A stretch of DNA of 64,000 bases from an uncultured Alistipes sp. (GCA_944323075.1 CALURC010000016.1:620001-684000), one strand, 5' to 3'; positions 42,277 through 52,535 are shown, numbered from the stretch's first letter. Numbers and translations are program-made. The notes: generated by a model not told the origin, from the sequence alone.

Positions 42277-42627
42277 ATGGATAAGTTAATCAACACAATC
42301 GTAGAAGCCATACAAGACAAAAAAGGCAAAAACATTATATCTCTGGATTTGAGCGGATTCGACGGAACGATCTGCTCGGCATTTGTTATCTGCAACGCCG
42401 ATTCGACCACGCAAGTCGAAGCCATCGCACACGGCATTGAGGAGAAAACGGAAGAAGTTCTCGGAGAAAAACCGATAAGAATCGAAGGCCTGACCAACAG
42501 TGTTTGGGTAGCGATGGATTACGGGGAAATAATCGTACATATTTTCCAAACCGAACTACGCGATTTTTATAAGCTCGAACAACTCAGAGCCGACGCACCG
42601 ATGACTCGTTACGAATCGGAATCCTAA
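42277..42627 (+). CDS. rsfS: Ribosomal silencing factor RsfS
   Basis: 116 residues from ATG 42277 (MDKLINTIVEAIQDKK); a TTG six codons upstream is less likely. RsfS binds ribosomal protein L14 and blocks subunit joining in starvation. Family landmarks are ISLDLSGFDGTICSAFVICNADSTTQVEAI, the conserved W in SVWVAMDYGEIIVHIF and FYKLEQLRADAP near the end. It stands 42 bases ahead of ftsH and likely starts the rsfS-ftsH-cdsA-psd operon, a common arrangement in Bacteroidota. Confidence 0.95.
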   Translation: MDKLINTIVEAIQDKKGKNIISLDLSGFDGTICSAFVICNADSTTQVEAIAHGIEEKTEEVLGEKPIRIEGLTNSVWVAMDYGEIIVHIFQTELRDFYKLEQLRADAPMTRYESES

Positions 42628-42669
42628 AAGATGTTCGTGCCTGTACGATAAAACTCTAAAAAACGAAAC

Positions 42670-44640
42670 ATGAAAATCAATCAAAACAATAAAATATCGC
42701 CATCCGGGAATAAGATGCCCCGCTTCAACATCTATTGGATTTGGATGGCACTTGCCGTAGCTATTCTGGCGTGGGGAATTTTAGGAAACGAAAATGTCAC
42801 GCACAGTACGAACTGGAATTCGGTCAAGACCATGGTCGAACAAGGTGACGTGCAGAAAATCATCATCTACGACAAAGAGATTGCCGAAGTCTTCTTAAAA
42901 AAAGAGAAAGTGGCCGACTACTCTTCAAAACGAGAATTTCAAGGCATCTCCGAACAAGGACCGCAATTCGCCTTCAATGTCGGCTCGTTAGACCGTTTCC
43001 TTGATGAGGTCGACCAGGTACAGAAAGAGGACGGACAAGATGTTGTCATTGAATTCCGAAAAAGTAATAGCCTCTGGCGCGATGCCTTTTCGTTATTATT
43101 CCCGATTCTGATCTTTTTCGGCATCTGGTGGTTTTTGTGGCGAGGCATGTCACGCGGGAACAATGGAGGTGCCGGAGGCGGTATCTTCAATGTCGGAAAA
43201 GCGAAAGCACAAATGTTCGACAAAGATTCCAAAGTAAAAATCACCTTTAAAGATGTAGCCGGATTGGAAGAAGCCAAGGTCGAAATCATGGAGATCGTCG
43301 ACTTCCTGAAAAATCCGAACAAATACAGCGACTTAGGAGGTAAAATTCCGAAAGGAGCCCTGTTGGTAGGTCCTCCGGGTACAGGTAAAACGCTATTAGC
43401 CAAAGCAGTTGCAGGAGAAGCCAATGTTCCGTTCTTCTCGATCAGCGGATCGGATTTCGTCGAAATGTTCGTCGGCGTCGGAGCATCGCGCGTGCGTGAC
43501 CTGTTCCGCCAAGCCAAGGAGAAAGCCCCGTGCATCGTCTTCATCGACGAAATCGACGCCATCGGACGGGCCCGAAGCAAAAACATCGGTTACTCGTCGA
43601 ACGATGAACGCGAAAACACCTTAAACCAGCTGCTGACAGAAATGGACGGATTCGGGACGAACGCAGGAGTCATTGTCCTGGCTGCAACCAACCGGGCGGA
43701 TATTCTGGATAAAGCATTGCTGCGCGCCGGCCGATTCGACCGCCAAATCAATGTCGAACTGCCCGATCTCAAAGAACGTCGCGAAATCTTCGATGTGCAT
43801 CTCAAGAATTTAAAACTCGATCCGCACATCGACCGTGATTTTCTGGCCCGCCAAACTCCGGGATTCTCCGGAGCCGACATCGCTAATGTCTGCAACGAAG
43901 CGGCGCTGATCGCTGCCCGGAACAACAAGACTCAAGTGGAGAAAGATGATTTTCTGAGTGCCATCGATCGTATTATCGGCGGTCTGGAACGTAAAAACAA
44001 AATCATTACGCCAACTGAGAAACGAACCATCGCTTATCATGAGGCAGGACATGCCACGGTAAGCTGGATGCTCGAACACGCCAATCCGTTGATTAAAGTA
44101 ACAATCATTCCTCGTGGCAAGGCCCTCGGTGCTGCATGGTATCTTCCCGAAGAGCGACAAATCACCACGAAAGAGCAAATTCTCGACGAATTAGCTGCCA
44201 TACTCGGAGGGCGTGCTTCCGAATTACTTCATTTTGGGAAAGTTTCAACCGGTGCCTTGAACGATCTGGAGCGGGTAACCAAACAAGCTTATGCCATGGT
44301 AGCCTATTATGGGATGAGCGACGAAGTGGGAAACTTGAGCTTCTATGACTCCACCGGACAGAGCGACATGGCTTTATCAAAACCGTACAGCGAAAAGACG
44401 GCACAGGAGATCGACCTTGAGGTCAAAAAGATCGTTGACAGCGCATTCCAAAGAGCTATCGATACATTGAAAGAACATCAGGCCGGTATGATTCAACTGG
44501 CCGAACTGCTCCTCGAACGGGAAGTCATCTTCTCCGAAGACCTCGAAAAAATCTTCGGCAAACGTAAAGGAGAAGTCCGCCGAGATGACATAATCGCCCA
44601 AGAAACCAAAACGGAAAGTAGTGAATCGGCTGCTGAATAA
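42670..44640 (+). CDS. ftsH: ATP-dependent zinc metalloprotease FtsH
   Basis: 656 residues. Two membrane helices (about 17-37 and 140-160) flank a periplasmic domain. The AAA+ domain has Walker A GPPGTGKT, Walker [16 protein letters not shown] and the second region of homology ending RPGRFDRQ-like (RAGRFDRQI). The zinc protease motif HEAGH is at residues 457-461, with the third ligand Asp in [11 protein letters not shown]. It degrades membrane and regulatory proteins. The last 20 bases overlap the cdsA frame. Confidence 0.98.
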   Translation: MKINQNNKISPSGNKMPRFNIYWIWMALAVAILAWGILGNENVTHSTNWNSVKTMVEQGDVQKIIIYDKEIAEVFLKKEKVADYSSKREFQGISEQGPQFAFNVGSLDRFLDEVDQVQKEDGQDVVIEFRKSNSLWRDAFSLLFPILIFFGIWWFLWRGMSRGNNGGAGGGIFNVGKAKAQMFDKDSKVKITFKDVAGLEEAKVEIMEIVDFLKNPNKYSDLGGKIPKGALLVGPPGTGKTLLAKAVAGEANVPFFSISGSDFVEMFVGVGASRVRDLFRQAKEKAPCIVFIDEIDAIGRARSKNIGYSSNDERENTLNQLLTEMDGFGTNAGVIVLAATNRADILDKALLRAGRFDRQINVELPDLKERREIFDVHLKNLKLDPHIDRDFLARQTPGFSGADIANVCNEAALIAARNNKTQVEKDDFLSAIDRIIGGLERKNKIITPTEKRTIAYHEAGHATVSWMLEHANPLIKVTIIPRGKALGAAWYLPEERQITTKEQILDELAAILGGRASELLHFGKVSTGALNDLERVTKQAYAMVAYYGMSDEVGNLSFYDSTGQSDMALSKPYSEKTAQEIDLEVKKIVDSAFQRAIDTLKEHQAGMIQLAELLLEREVIFSEDLEKIFGKRKGEVRRDDIIAQETKTESSESAAE

Positions 44641-45469
44641 AACATTATATATCAGAACCCTCAGTGGTGCAGGGCTACTGATCGTCGTTCTAGGGACTGT
44701 TCTCTGGTCTCCATATTCGATGTTGGCGTTGATGCTGTTACTGACAATCGGGTCAATGAATGAATTTTACCGAATCGCCCGGTTAAAACAGGTAACTCCG
44801 CTACGACTCTATCCGATAATAATTGGAGCCGGAATCGTTATCACTTCATTCTTCGTTGCGACAGGGGCCGCATCTCCCCGTGTCTTCGCATGGGCCCTTC
44901 CCGCCGTTTTTGCTCTGTTTATCGTCGGTCTCTACGACAAAAACGATACACACGTAGAAAATATCGTCTGGGAAATAGGAGGAATCGTCTACATCGCCGT
45001 TCCTATGGCGTTGTTGACAGCCCTGCCTTTAAACGGAGTATATGGAACAATCATATATACGCCGTCGATCCTTCTCAGTATTCTATTCATCGTATGGGCC
45101 AACGACGTAGGCGCCTATCTGACCGGAGTGGCATTCGGCCGTCGAAAACTGTTCGAACGTATCTCTCCGAACAAATCATGGGAAGGCTTTTTCGGAGGTG
45201 TCGCATGTGCCATTCTTGTCGGTGGAATATGCGGTTATGCTTTAGCCCCCAGTCCGAACTCTATCCTCATCTGGGGTGGAGCTGGAGCCGTTATCGCTAT
45301 CAGCGGAGTCTTTGGCGACCTGATCGAATCCATGCTCAAACGTTCGGTCGGAATCAAAGATTCAGGAAACATTCTTCCGGGACACGGAGGCTTTCTCGAC
45401 CGATTTGATGCCCTAATTTTGGCAGCCCCCTTTGTTTACACCTATTTTACTGTTATATTTACGTGTTGA
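44621..45469 (+). CDS. cdsA: Phosphatidate cytidylyltransferase
   Basis: 282 residues with a GTG start at 44621, overlapping ftsH by 20 bases; no later in-frame ATG keeps the first helix. About eight membrane helices. The signature near the C-terminus is complete: SMLKRSVGIKDSGNILPGHGGFLDRFDAL. It makes CDP-diacylglycerol, the precursor that psd (26 bases downstream) needs after phosphatidylserine synthesis. Confidence 0.95.
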   Translation: MNRLLNKTLYIRTLSGAGLLIVVLGTVLWSPYSMLALMLLLTIGSMNEFYRIARLKQVTPLRLYPIIIGAGIVITSFFVATGAASPRVFAWALPAVFALFIVGLYDKNDTHVENIVWEIGGIVYIAVPMALLTALPLNGVYGTIIYTPSILLSILFIVWANDVGAYLTGVAFGRRKLFERISPNKSWEGFFGGVACAILVGGICGYALAPSPNSILIWGGAGAVIAISGVFGDLIESMLKRSVGIKDSGNILPGHGGFLDRFDALILAAPFVYTYFTVIFTC

Positions 45470-45494
45470 AAAACGAAAAACAATCCGAACTGTA

Positions 45495-46172
45495 ATGAGA
45501 ATCCATAAAGAGGGTACAACGATCATTCTATGTGCAGCAATCGCTTCCGCCTGCATCACAACAGCGGCCATCTTATTGCTTCCCGCTTTAACAGCCTGGA
45601 TCGTAACCATTGTCGTATGGGGATTTACGCTGTTCATCACTTCGTTTTTCCGTTGTCCGAACCGAGTGATACGGACAGATGCCGGTGCCGTATTCTCTCC
45701 TGCCGACGGGAAGATCGTCGCATTGGAAGAGGTTGAAGAAAACGAATATTTCCAGGGTAAACGTATTGTTGTTTCAGTCTTCATGTCGATATGGAATGTC
45801 CACATCAACTGGTTTCCAGTAGCCGGCAGAGTCGATTATTTCCGACACCATCACGGACTGTTCCTGGTGGCATGGCATCCGAAATCATCCGAAGACAATG
45901 AACGGACAACAACCGTTGTCGATATGGGCGGAGAGAAAATCATGTTCCGGCAAATCGCCGGACTCGTTGCTCGGAGAATTGTCTCTTATGCCCGCGTAGG
46001 ACATCAGGTAGAACAGAATACGCAGTGCGGATTCATCAAATTCGGATCAAGGGTAGACGTTTTCTTACCGCTGGATGCAGACATCCGTGTCAAGCTCGGA
46101 GACAAAGTCGTCGGGACCCAAACCCTGATCGCTCGATTGAACCAAACAGACAAAACCAGCCAAAGCCAATAG
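45495..46172 (+). CDS. psd: Phosphatidylserine decarboxylase proenzyme (short type)
   Basis: 225 residues from ATG 45495 (MRIHKEG). Two membrane helices at the N-terminus precede the decarboxylase. Motifs: DAGAVFSPADGKIVALEE, IVVSVFMSIWNVHINWFP and IKFGSRVDVFLPL, where the Ser of FGS is the self-cleavage site that becomes the pyruvoyl group. It makes phosphatidylethanolamine. The length fits the short archaeal/Bacteroidota class. It follows cdsA closely. Confidence 0.95.
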   Translation: MRIHKEGTTIILCAAIASACITTAAILLLPALTAWIVTIVVWGFTLFITSFFRCPNRVIRTDAGAVFSPADGKIVALEEVEENEYFQGKRIVVSVFMSIWNVHINWFPVAGRVDYFRHHHGLFLVAWHPKSSEDNERTTTVVDMGGEKIMFRQIAGLVARRIVSYARVGHQVEQNTQCGFIKFGSRVDVFLPLDADIRVKLGDKVVGTQTLIARLNQTDKTSQSQ

Positions 46173-46211
46173 ATGTTTATTGGTACAGCCAACGACAACA
46201 CAGACTAGGCC

Positions 46212-47312
46212 ATGTCGAAAATATACCGCTATATCGTCGCTGGAGCCATCACGGCAATCGTACTCTTTCTTGTGTGGTACTTCAGTGCCGTTGTTGCCTA
46301 TATTCTGACCTCTGCGGTATTGGCCATGATCGGAAAACCAATGGCCGACATGCTATGTCGGATCCATATCGGACGAACTAAAATTCCTTTTCCAAAATGG
46401 CTTGCTGCATTATGCACACTGTTAACCATCTGGATTGTAATCATCGGCATTTTTGCTCTTTTCGTCCCGATCGTTTTCAAAAAAATCAATGAATTCTCGG
46501 CGCTCGACATTCCTCATATCATCAACTCATTCTACGAGCCTCTCATGTCGTTCGAGCACTTCATAAAACACACGTTTGCACTCGACGACAACTCTTTCTC
46601 GATCATCAACGCCATCAGTGACCAAATCAAACCGTTATTCGACGTCAACGTAATAAACGATCTGCTTTCCTCGATAGTCAATACGGTAAGCGATACGGTC
46701 ATCGCCGCTTTCTCAATCTCATTCATCACCTTTTTCTTTCTAAAAGAGAGTAGCCTGTTTTACGATATGGTAATCATCATGTTTCCCAAAAAATATGAAG
46801 AAAACATTTCACGGGCTCTCAACTCTGCAATGAATCTACTCACCCGCTATTTTACGGGAATAGTCTTCGAGTCAGCACTGATGACCATCATCGTTTCACT
46901 GGGACTTTTGCTGTGGGGACTACCAGGACAGGACGTACTTGTCATCGGACTTTTTGTCGGTATTCTGAACGTTATTCCCTATGTGGGCCCGACAATCGGT
47001 ATTGCAATCGGTATATTTATCGGAGTAACAGGAGGCTATCCCGACATGACTGGATCGGTGACCGCCATCAAGATCGCAGGAACAATCCTCTTCGCTCAAG
47101 GTATCGACAACTTTGTACTACAGCCTGTACTCTATTCGAACCGCGCTAAGGCACACCCTCTCGAAATCTTTTTGGTTATCCTGATAGCAGGATCATTGGC
47201 CGGAGTATTAGGTATGCTACTGGCCATACCTGCCTATAACGTAATCCGGGTCTTTGCAAAAGAATTTTTCAACAACTTCCGCGTCGTACAAAAACTTACC
47301 GAGAAGATATAG
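46212..47312 (+). CDS. AI-2E-family transporter-like membrane protein
   Basis: 366 residues with about seven hydrophobic helices in the pattern of the AI-2E (TqsA/PerM) family: paired helices at the N-terminus, a soluble middle segment (NEFSALDIPHIINSFYEPLMS) and the conserved C-terminal part (GLLLWGLPGQDVLVIGLFVGILNVIPYVGPTIG, AQGIDNFVLQPVLYSNRAKAHPLEIFLVIL). Substrates vary (autoinducer-2, Na+/H+ exchange) and cannot be assigned. It starts 39 bases after psd and may be co-transcribed. Confidence 0.9.
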   Translation: MSKIYRYIVAGAITAIVLFLVWYFSAVVAYILTSAVLAMIGKPMADMLCRIHIGRTKIPFPKWLAALCTLLTIWIVIIGIFALFVPIVFKKINEFSALDIPHIINSFYEPLMSFEHFIKHTFALDDNSFSIINAISDQIKPLFDVNVINDLLSSIVNTVSDTVIAAFSISFITFFFLKESSLFYDMVIIMFPKKYEENISRALNSAMNLLTRYFTGIVFESALMTIIVSLGLLLWGLPGQDVLVIGLFVGILNVIPYVGPTIGIAIGIFIGVTGGYPDMTGSVTAIKIAGTILFAQGIDNFVLQPVLYSNRAKAHPLEIFLVILIAGSLAGVLGMLLAIPAYNVIRVFAKEFFNNFRVVQKLTEKI

Positions 47313-47333
47313 CGGAAATTCCCTAAAAAAAAG

Positions 47334-47341
47334 TAAATTTG
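47334..47341 (+). promoter_or_regulatory. -7 element of the GH43 gene
   Basis: TAAATTTG fits TAnnTTTG and puts the start near 47348, so the ATG at 47383 rather than the longer frame from 47254 is the true gene start. Confidence 0.5.
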
Positions 47342-47382
47342 CTTATCTGTCGAGATCACTTCTCTCGACAGGTTATTTTATT

Positions 47383-48882
47383 ATGAAAACCCTACTACCC
47401 AAACTACTGCTTTCATTTTGTATTATTATCTCGTCATTCTCAGGGATACAGGCAAAACCGACAGAAAAAGACGGGCCCGAAACACTGTTATTGGGAGGTG
47501 ACTATCCCGATCCTTCGATCATTCGCGACGGGGATACCTACTATATGGTCCACTCGTCTTTTGAGTATACGCCCGGATTGCTAATTTTCGAATCGAAAAA
47601 CCTGATCGACTGGACTCCTGTCACCAATGCTCTCCGCCAATATATAGGATCAATCTGGGCTCCAGACATAGTCAAGCACGAAAACCGCTGGTATATCTAC
47701 TTCCCGGCCGTTACTGCCAAAGGTATCACCAACATGGTTGTATGGGCCGATACCCCACGTGGCCCTTGGAGTGATCCGATCGACCTCAAGATAGGTGGGA
47801 TTGATCCGGGGCATGCCGTTGACCAAAACGGGAACCGTTTCCTAATGATGGATAACGGGATGCTCGTTCCGCTTGCTGTCAACGGATTATCCATAACAGG
47901 TCCTGCAAAAAAAGTCTACGACGGTTGGATTTTTCCTGAAGATTGGAATGTAGAAGGTTTTTGCTTGGAAGGACCCAAAATCAAAAAGATCGGTAAATAT
48001 TATTATATGCTCTCGGCCGAAGGAGGAACTGCAGGTCCTCCAACCAGCCACATGGTAGTCGTTGCTCGCGCAGAAAATTTATATGGTCCGTGGGAGAACA
48101 GTCCTTACAACCCATTGGTCCACACCTACGACAATGATGAGCACTGGTGGTCGAAAGGGCATGGCACACTGATCGACACCCCGGAAGGAGATTGGTATGT
48201 CGTTTATCACGCCTATGAGCGTGACTTCTACACCTTAGGACGCCAAACTTTAATAGAACCTGTAGAAATGAATAAAGAAGGTTGGTTCGTCCCCTCTTCC
48301 AAAGGTAAACTCAGCAAAAAAGCAAAAAGAGCCTCGCGCAATTTCTCCGACGATTTTTCCACTAATCGAATTGGAGTCCAATGGCGGTTTCACGGAGCTT
48401 ATACACATCCCGATTTCCGTTATGAGCACAATGCTCTAGTACTTCAAGCGCAAGGAGATTCTCCGGCAGATGCGTCCTCTCTATTCTTCTTGACTGGCGA
48501 TCACGCTTACGAAATGGAGATAGAAACCACATGCAGCGACAAGGCTTCAGCGGGACTCATTCTTTTTTACAATCCTAAATTATACGCCGGAATCGGAACA
48601 CAACAAGGTCAGATCGTATTCCATCTACTCGGCCGCAGTCAGACATTCGACATACCAGCAACCTCACACCGCATATGGTTTCGACTGAGAAATGATTGCC
48701 ACATCGTTTCAGCATGGTATAGTTTCGACGGGAAACAATGGATAAAAATACCAAAAGCATGTGACACGTCGGGATACCACCACAACATGGCTGAAGGATT
48801 TATGAGTCTTCAACCCGGTATTTATGCAGCTGGTGAGGGCGAGGTCGCTTTCCGCAATTTCAAGTACACACGAATTGAATAG
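47383..48882 (+). CDS. Secreted glycoside hydrolase family 43 enzyme
   Basis: 499 residues from ATG 47383, beginning with a signal peptide (MKTLLPKLLLSFCIIISSFSGIQA). The five-bladed propeller (about 35-310) has the GH43 set: Asp in YPDPSIIRDGDTYYMVHSS, the middle Asp in GGIDPGHAVDQNG and the catalytic Glu in FCLEGPKI. A C-terminal beta-sandwich (about 320-497, with DFSTNRIGVQWRFHG and EGFMSLQPGIY) resembles the GH43 accessory domain. The family covers beta-xylosidases and alpha-arabinofuranosidases. The sialate esterase-like gene follows; no SusC/SusD pair is present. Substrate unknown. Confidence 0.9.
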   Translation: MKTLLPKLLLSFCIIISSFSGIQAKPTEKDGPETLLLGGDYPDPSIIRDGDTYYMVHSSFEYTPGLLIFESKNLIDWTPVTNALRQYIGSIWAPDIVKHENRWYIYFPAVTAKGITNMVVWADTPRGPWSDPIDLKIGGIDPGHAVDQNGNRFLMMDNGMLVPLAVNGLSITGPAKKVYDGWIFPEDWNVEGFCLEGPKIKKIGKYYYMLSAEGGTAGPPTSHMVVVARAENLYGPWENSPYNPLVHTYDNDEHWWSKGHGTLIDTPEGDWYVVYHAYERDFYTLGRQTLIEPVEMNKEGWFVPSSKGKLSKKAKRASRNFSDDFSTNRIGVQWRFHGAYTHPDFRYEHNALVLQAQGDSPADASSLFFLTGDHAYEMEIETTCSDKASAGLILFYNPKLYAGIGTQQGQIVFHLLGRSQTFDIPATSHRIWFRLRNDCHIVSAWYSFDGKQWIKIPKACDTSGYHHNMAEGFMSLQPGIYAAGEGEVAFRNFKYTRIE

Positions 48883-48939
48883 CGAATATAAAATCAAGAC
48901 GACACACGACTATACCTAAAATCTTATAACTTAATAGCT

Positions 48940-50367
48940 ATGAAAAAACTGTTCCTATTTACCGCCTGTATATTTGCGGCAGCAACTCTCTCCGCAAAAG
49001 TACAACTTCCCGCTCTGTTGCAGGACAACATGGTGTTACAACAACAAACTGAAGCAAATCTGTGGGGAAAAGCCGATCCGCAGAAAAAAATTACCATAAC
49101 TACCTCTTGGGACAAGAAAAAATACAACACTCAGGCCGATGAAAACGGTGCATGGAAAGTGGCTGTATCAACCCCCGTTGCCGGAGGCCCCTATTCGATC
49201 ACGATCAGCGACGGCGAAAAAGTCGAACTGAACAACGTCATGATCGGCGAGGTGTGGATCTGCTCCGGACAATCGAACATGCAGATGCCCGTAGCCGGAT
49301 TCGGAGGACAACCGGTAGCCGGTTCAAATGATGCGATCCTCGGAGGAGCCAAAGATAAAAACATCCGGATGTTTACCGTAAAACGCGAAGTCAGCCAGAC
49401 ACCGCTCGACGACTGCCACACCGATACCGGATGGAGAGAAGCCTCGACACAAAGTATCGCGGAGTTCAGTGCGACGGGCTACTTCTTCGGAAAAAATCTG
49501 TATGACGTATTGAACATACCGATCGGCCTAATCGAAGCCGACTGGGGTGGAACCTGTATCGAAGCCTGGATGTCGGAAGAGTCGGCCAAAAAGGTAAACC
49601 CGGACCAGACCCGGGACATGCAGTGGGGAGAGGCCAACCAGACAGCCCGGCTTTTTAACGCCATGATTCATCCGCTGATCAACTATACGGCAAAAGGATT
49701 TATTTGGTATCAGGGCGAATCCAATCTGCACATGAGGACCATTCCCTATTACTCGCAATTCATGCAGGAGATGGTTTCGCTGTGGCGCAACCTGTGGGGC
49801 GATGACACGATGCCTTTTTACTTCGTTCAGATCGCACCTCACCAATATTGGGGAACAGATCAGTTCGATGTTCCTTTGATCGTAGAACAACAACTCGATG
49901 CAACGGATAAAATTCCCTACTCAGGAATGGCGGCAACGACCGACATCGGCGACAAGGTCTGCATCCACCCTTCGGACAAACCCACTGTCGGCAAACGGCT
50001 GGCCCTGCTCGCACTGAAAGAGACCTACAAACAGGGAGGAATCGTAGCACACAGTCCCCGTTTCAAAGAGGCCCGTTTCGAAAACGGAAAAGCTTATGTC
50101 ACCTTTACCAGCGATGCGACTCTGGGACCCGACTACACGGGACGCATCCTCGGATTTGAAATCGCCGGTGCGGACAAGGTTTTCATTCCGGCTCATGCCG
50201 AATTCGTCCCCGGCAAGCAGGAGATCGTCGTCAGCTCGGAAATTGTAGCAGAACCCGTAGCCGTACGTTACGCCTTCCGCAACGTTCCCAAAGCTGCCGA
50301 ACTCTATAATTGCGGCGGACTGCCGGCCTTCCCATTCCGGACAGATACGTGGGACGACGCAAGATAA
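48940..50367 (+). CDS. Secreted SGNH hydrolase, sialate O-acetylesterase-like
   Basis: 475 residues with a signal peptide (MKKLFLFTACIFAAATLSA). The N-terminal beta domain is typical of this family (LPALLQDNMVLQQQTEANLWGKADP). The catalytic Ser is in WICSGQSNMQMPV and the second block in FIWYQGESNLHMRTIPYY; the Asp-His block near DKVCIHPSDK completes the SGNH set. Relatives remove O-acetyl groups from sialic acids or xylan. Adjacent GH43 could point to xylan as readily as to sialic acid. A bidirectional terminator follows. Confidence 0.9.
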   Translation: MKKLFLFTACIFAAATLSAKVQLPALLQDNMVLQQQTEANLWGKADPQKKITITTSWDKKKYNTQADENGAWKVAVSTPVAGGPYSITISDGEKVELNNVMIGEVWICSGQSNMQMPVAGFGGQPVAGSNDAILGGAKDKNIRMFTVKREVSQTPLDDCHTDTGWREASTQSIAEFSATGYFFGKNLYDVLNIPIGLIEADWGGTCIEAWMSEESAKKVNPDQTRDMQWGEANQTARLFNAMIHPLINYTAKGFIWYQGESNLHMRTIPYYSQFMQEMVSLWRNLWGDDTMPFYFVQIAPHQYWGTDQFDVPLIVEQQLDATDKIPYSGMAATTDIGDKVCIHPSDKPTVGKRLALLALKETYKQGGIVAHSPRFKEARFENGKAYVTFTSDATLGPDYTGRILGFEIAGADKVFIPAHAEFVPGKQEIVVSSEIVAEPVAVRYAFRNVPKAAELYNCGGLPAFPFRTDTWDDAR

Positions 50368-50391
50368 AAACCAACAAAGTATATTATAAAT

Positions 50392-50431
50392 AAAAAGAAG
50401 AGGACACTCGTGAAGGTGTCCTCTTCTTTTT
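50392..50431. terminator. Bidirectional terminator between the esterase and fabI
   Basis: A perfect 16-base-pair stem AAAAAGAAGAGGACAC / GTGTCCTCTTCTTTTT (50392-50407 with 50416-50431) with an 8-base loop. T runs are present on both strands, between converging genes. Confidence 0.92.
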
Positions 50432-50457
50432 ATCTTCAAACTATTCTGTTCGAAATA

Positions 50458-51309
50458 TTATTCCCGCTTAGAAATATCGCGATACTCAACTTCGAGACCT
50501 TTCTCATAAAGTTTCATTGCACGACGGCTCATACCCATGCTCGAAAAACCTCCGTCGTGGAACAGATTCTGCATTGTTACCTTGCGAGTCAAATCCGAGA
50601 AGAGCGTCAACACATAACCTGCGCAATCATCAGCCGTCGCATTTCCCAGCGGCGAGGTACGATCCGCGAAATCCATCAAATCACTCATCCCCAACACGCC
50701 TTTACCAGCCGTTGTCGGAGTCGGCGACTGCGACACGGTATTGATACGGACATGTTTTTCCCGGCCATAGATATAACCGAAACTACGGGCGATAGACTCC
50801 AACAGCGCTTTGGCATCGGCCATATCGTTATAACCGTACAGCGTACGTTGTGCAGCGATATAGGAGAGTGCCACGATAGAAGCCCAATCGTTCAGTGCAT
50901 CCTTTTTGCGGGCCACCTGAATCACCTTATGAAACGAAATTGCAGATATATCAAGCGTTTTGGCCAAATAATCGTAATCCAGATCGTCGTAAGTACGTCC
51001 TTTACGAACATTCAATGACATACCGATCGAATGCAGAATGAAGTCGAACTTTCCGCCGAAGTGCTCCATCGTCTTATCGATTAGATTTTCGAGATCGGAA
51101 ACGCTCGTTGCATCGGCCGGAACGACTATTGCATTACAAGCCTCTGCCAAACGATCGATGGTGCCCATACGAATAGATACCGGAGTATTGGTCAATACTA
51201 TCTCCGCACCCTCTTCAACTGCCCGTTGAGCCACTTTCCATGCGATCGAATCTTCGTTCAGGGCTCCGAAAATCAAGCCCTTTTTCCCTTTTAATAAATT
51301 ATACGCCAT
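50458..51309 (-). CDS. fabI: Enoyl-acyl carrier protein reductase
   Basis: 283 residues. The short-chain dehydrogenase NADH site is GKKGLIFGALNEDSIAWKVA, and the FabI catalytic triad is visible: two Tyr in YIAAQRTLYGYND and Lys in MADAKALLES. LHSIGMSLN and the terminal SSMGMSRRAM region also match the family. It reduces enoyl-ACP in the last step of fatty-acid elongation and is the target of triclosan. It has an exact promoter at 51334-51364 and no operon partner. Confidence 0.97.
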   Translation of the reverse strand: MAYNLLKGKKGLIFGALNEDSIAWKVAQRAVEEGAEIVLTNTPVSIRMGTIDRLAEACNAIVVPADATSVSDLENLIDKTMEHFGGKFDFILHSIGMSLNVRKGRTYDDLDYDYLAKTLDISAISFHKVIQVARKKDALNDWASIVALSYIAAQRTLYGYNDMADAKALLESIARSFGYIYGREKHVRINTVSQSPTPTTAGKGVLGMSDLMDFADRTSPLGNATADDCAGYVLTLFSDLTRKVTMQNLFHDGGFSSMGMSRRAMKLYEKGLEVEYRDISKRE

Positions 51310-51333
51310 TTTTTCATTTTATTAATGCGGGGG

Positions 51334-51364
51334 CAAAGGTAGTGTAAATCCGGTTATCTGCAAA
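51334..51364 (-). promoter_or_regulatory. fabI promoter
   Basis: Minus strand TTTG (51364-51361), 19 bases, TACCTTTG (51341-51334): an exact Bacteroidota promoter about 25 bases before fabI. Confidence 0.82.
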
Positions 51365-51491
51365 TCGAGACATTCGATCTATCGATGCAGCTCCTTTTTA
51401 TAAAACATTCCCCCAGACCAATCGACATGCACCGGACTGACAAAATTTTAGGCAGGCGACCACTATAGTCCAATAAACATCTGACATGCAC

Positions 51492-51522
51492 AAAAAAATA
51501 CGGGCAACTTCTCGTCCCGTAT
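51492..51522 (-). terminator. Terminator of the TonB-like gene
   Basis: ATACGGG / CCCGTAT (51498-51504 with 51516-51522), with seven T following on the minus strand, 45 bases after the stop of the TonB-like gene. The remaining stretch 51365-51490 holds no recognisable gene. Confidence 0.82.
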
Positions 51523-51566
51523 CAAATACCTACATTGTTGATTATCTCTTTCTAAGAACAGGGCTC

Positions 51567-52451
51567 TTACTGCGGCACGAAACGATAAGTTATCGTTCCC
51601 GACTGTTTATCCCTGTTTGGATCGACGTTAAACGTAGAATTGCGTGCCGCGCGAACTGCAGAATCGTTTATACAGGTACTTCCCGACCCCTCTTTGACCG
51701 ATGCCGACGTCACCTTACCGTTACGGTTAACCGTTATGCTGACAACTACCCGTCCACTTCCTTCACACAAATATGCAGGGATGAATAACGACACATCTCG
51801 CCGTCCCGGCAAATCATATTCGACCAGCACGTTTCCCTGCTGCTTCACACCGCTCTCCTGCTCCCCCTCTTTTGCTTCCCGTTGAGCCTTGTGACGATCG
51901 ATCATCTCCTGCTCCTCGCGACGCCCCTTTTCAAACGCCTCACGAGAAGCCCGAAGACGACTCGCTACCGCTGCTGCCTCCTCGTCGAGACTCTCCTGAA
52001 AATCAGATTCGGATTCTGATGCCTCCTGAGATGATTCATCCCATCGCCCCACAGACTCTGCTCCACCATGTACATCGGAAACCCGATTACGCAACGGTGT
52101 GCTCTCCTCCTCTTCCTCCTGCTGCAACTGTTGATTCAGCCGTTCTTCTTCCATCAGCTGCTGCTGAAGCTCAGTTAAGTCGACATACAACGTATTATCG
52201 TATTTTTGATTATTCAGCACAATCTTGGTCGAAACGAAAACAATACCAAACGCAAGATAGGCAATTACCATACAACACAACCCGACACGATGCTCATAGA
52301 TCCACGTTCCGATATCAAACGGACGATGCTCAAACGGGAGTCTCATCTGCTGCGGGCGCCGTCCACCTTTGGGCGGTACTCGTCGCGGTGCGGATCCTGC
52401 TTTAGGTACGCTTCTCGATTCTGCTGGGTTCGACTGATTTGATTCTCGCAT
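51567..52451 (-). CDS. TonB-like energy transducer with a charged linker
   Basis: 294 residues from ATG 52451 (MRESNQSNP), preceded by AGAAAGG. The longer frame to 52502 is rejected because its start lies upstream of the -7 element TACTTTTG at 52480-52473. One membrane helix is at about 70-92 of the mature frame. A long charged coiled-coil-like linker follows (EEERLNQQLQQEEEEES to HKAQREAKEG). The C-terminal domain SGRVVVSITVNRNGKVTSASVKEGS ... ITYRFVPQ has a TonB-like fold. A TonB role is likely, although no ExbB/ExbD genes adjoin it. Confidence 0.8.
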   Translation of the reverse strand: MRESNQSNPAESRSVPKAGSAPRRVPPKGGRRPQQMRLPFEHRPFDIGTWIYEHRVGLCCMVIAYLAFGIVFVSTKIVLNNQKYDNTLYVDLTELQQQLMEEERLNQQLQQEEEEESTPLRNRVSDVHGGAESVGRWDESSQEASESESDFQESLDEEAAAVASRLRASREAFEKGRREEQEMIDRHKAQREAKEGEQESGVKQQGNVLVEYDLPGRRDVSLFIPAYLCEGSGRVVVSITVNRNGKVTSASVKEGSGSTCINDSAVRAARNSTFNVDPNRDKQSGTITYRFVPQ

Positions 52452-52472
52452 CCTTTCTCGATAAAAACCGAA

Positions 52473-52509
52473 CAAAAGTACGATTTCTTTCAAAAAATTC
52501 ATACCTTTG
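52473..52509. promoter_or_regulatory. Divergent -7 elements for the TonB-like gene and lpxC-fabZ
   Basis: TACTTTTG on the minus strand (52480-52473) and TACCTTTG on the plus strand (52502-52509), both exact TAnnTTTG. They fix the gene starts at 52451 and 52536. Confidence 0.65.
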
Positions 52510-52535
52510 CACGTAAAATAATGTTTTTAACACGT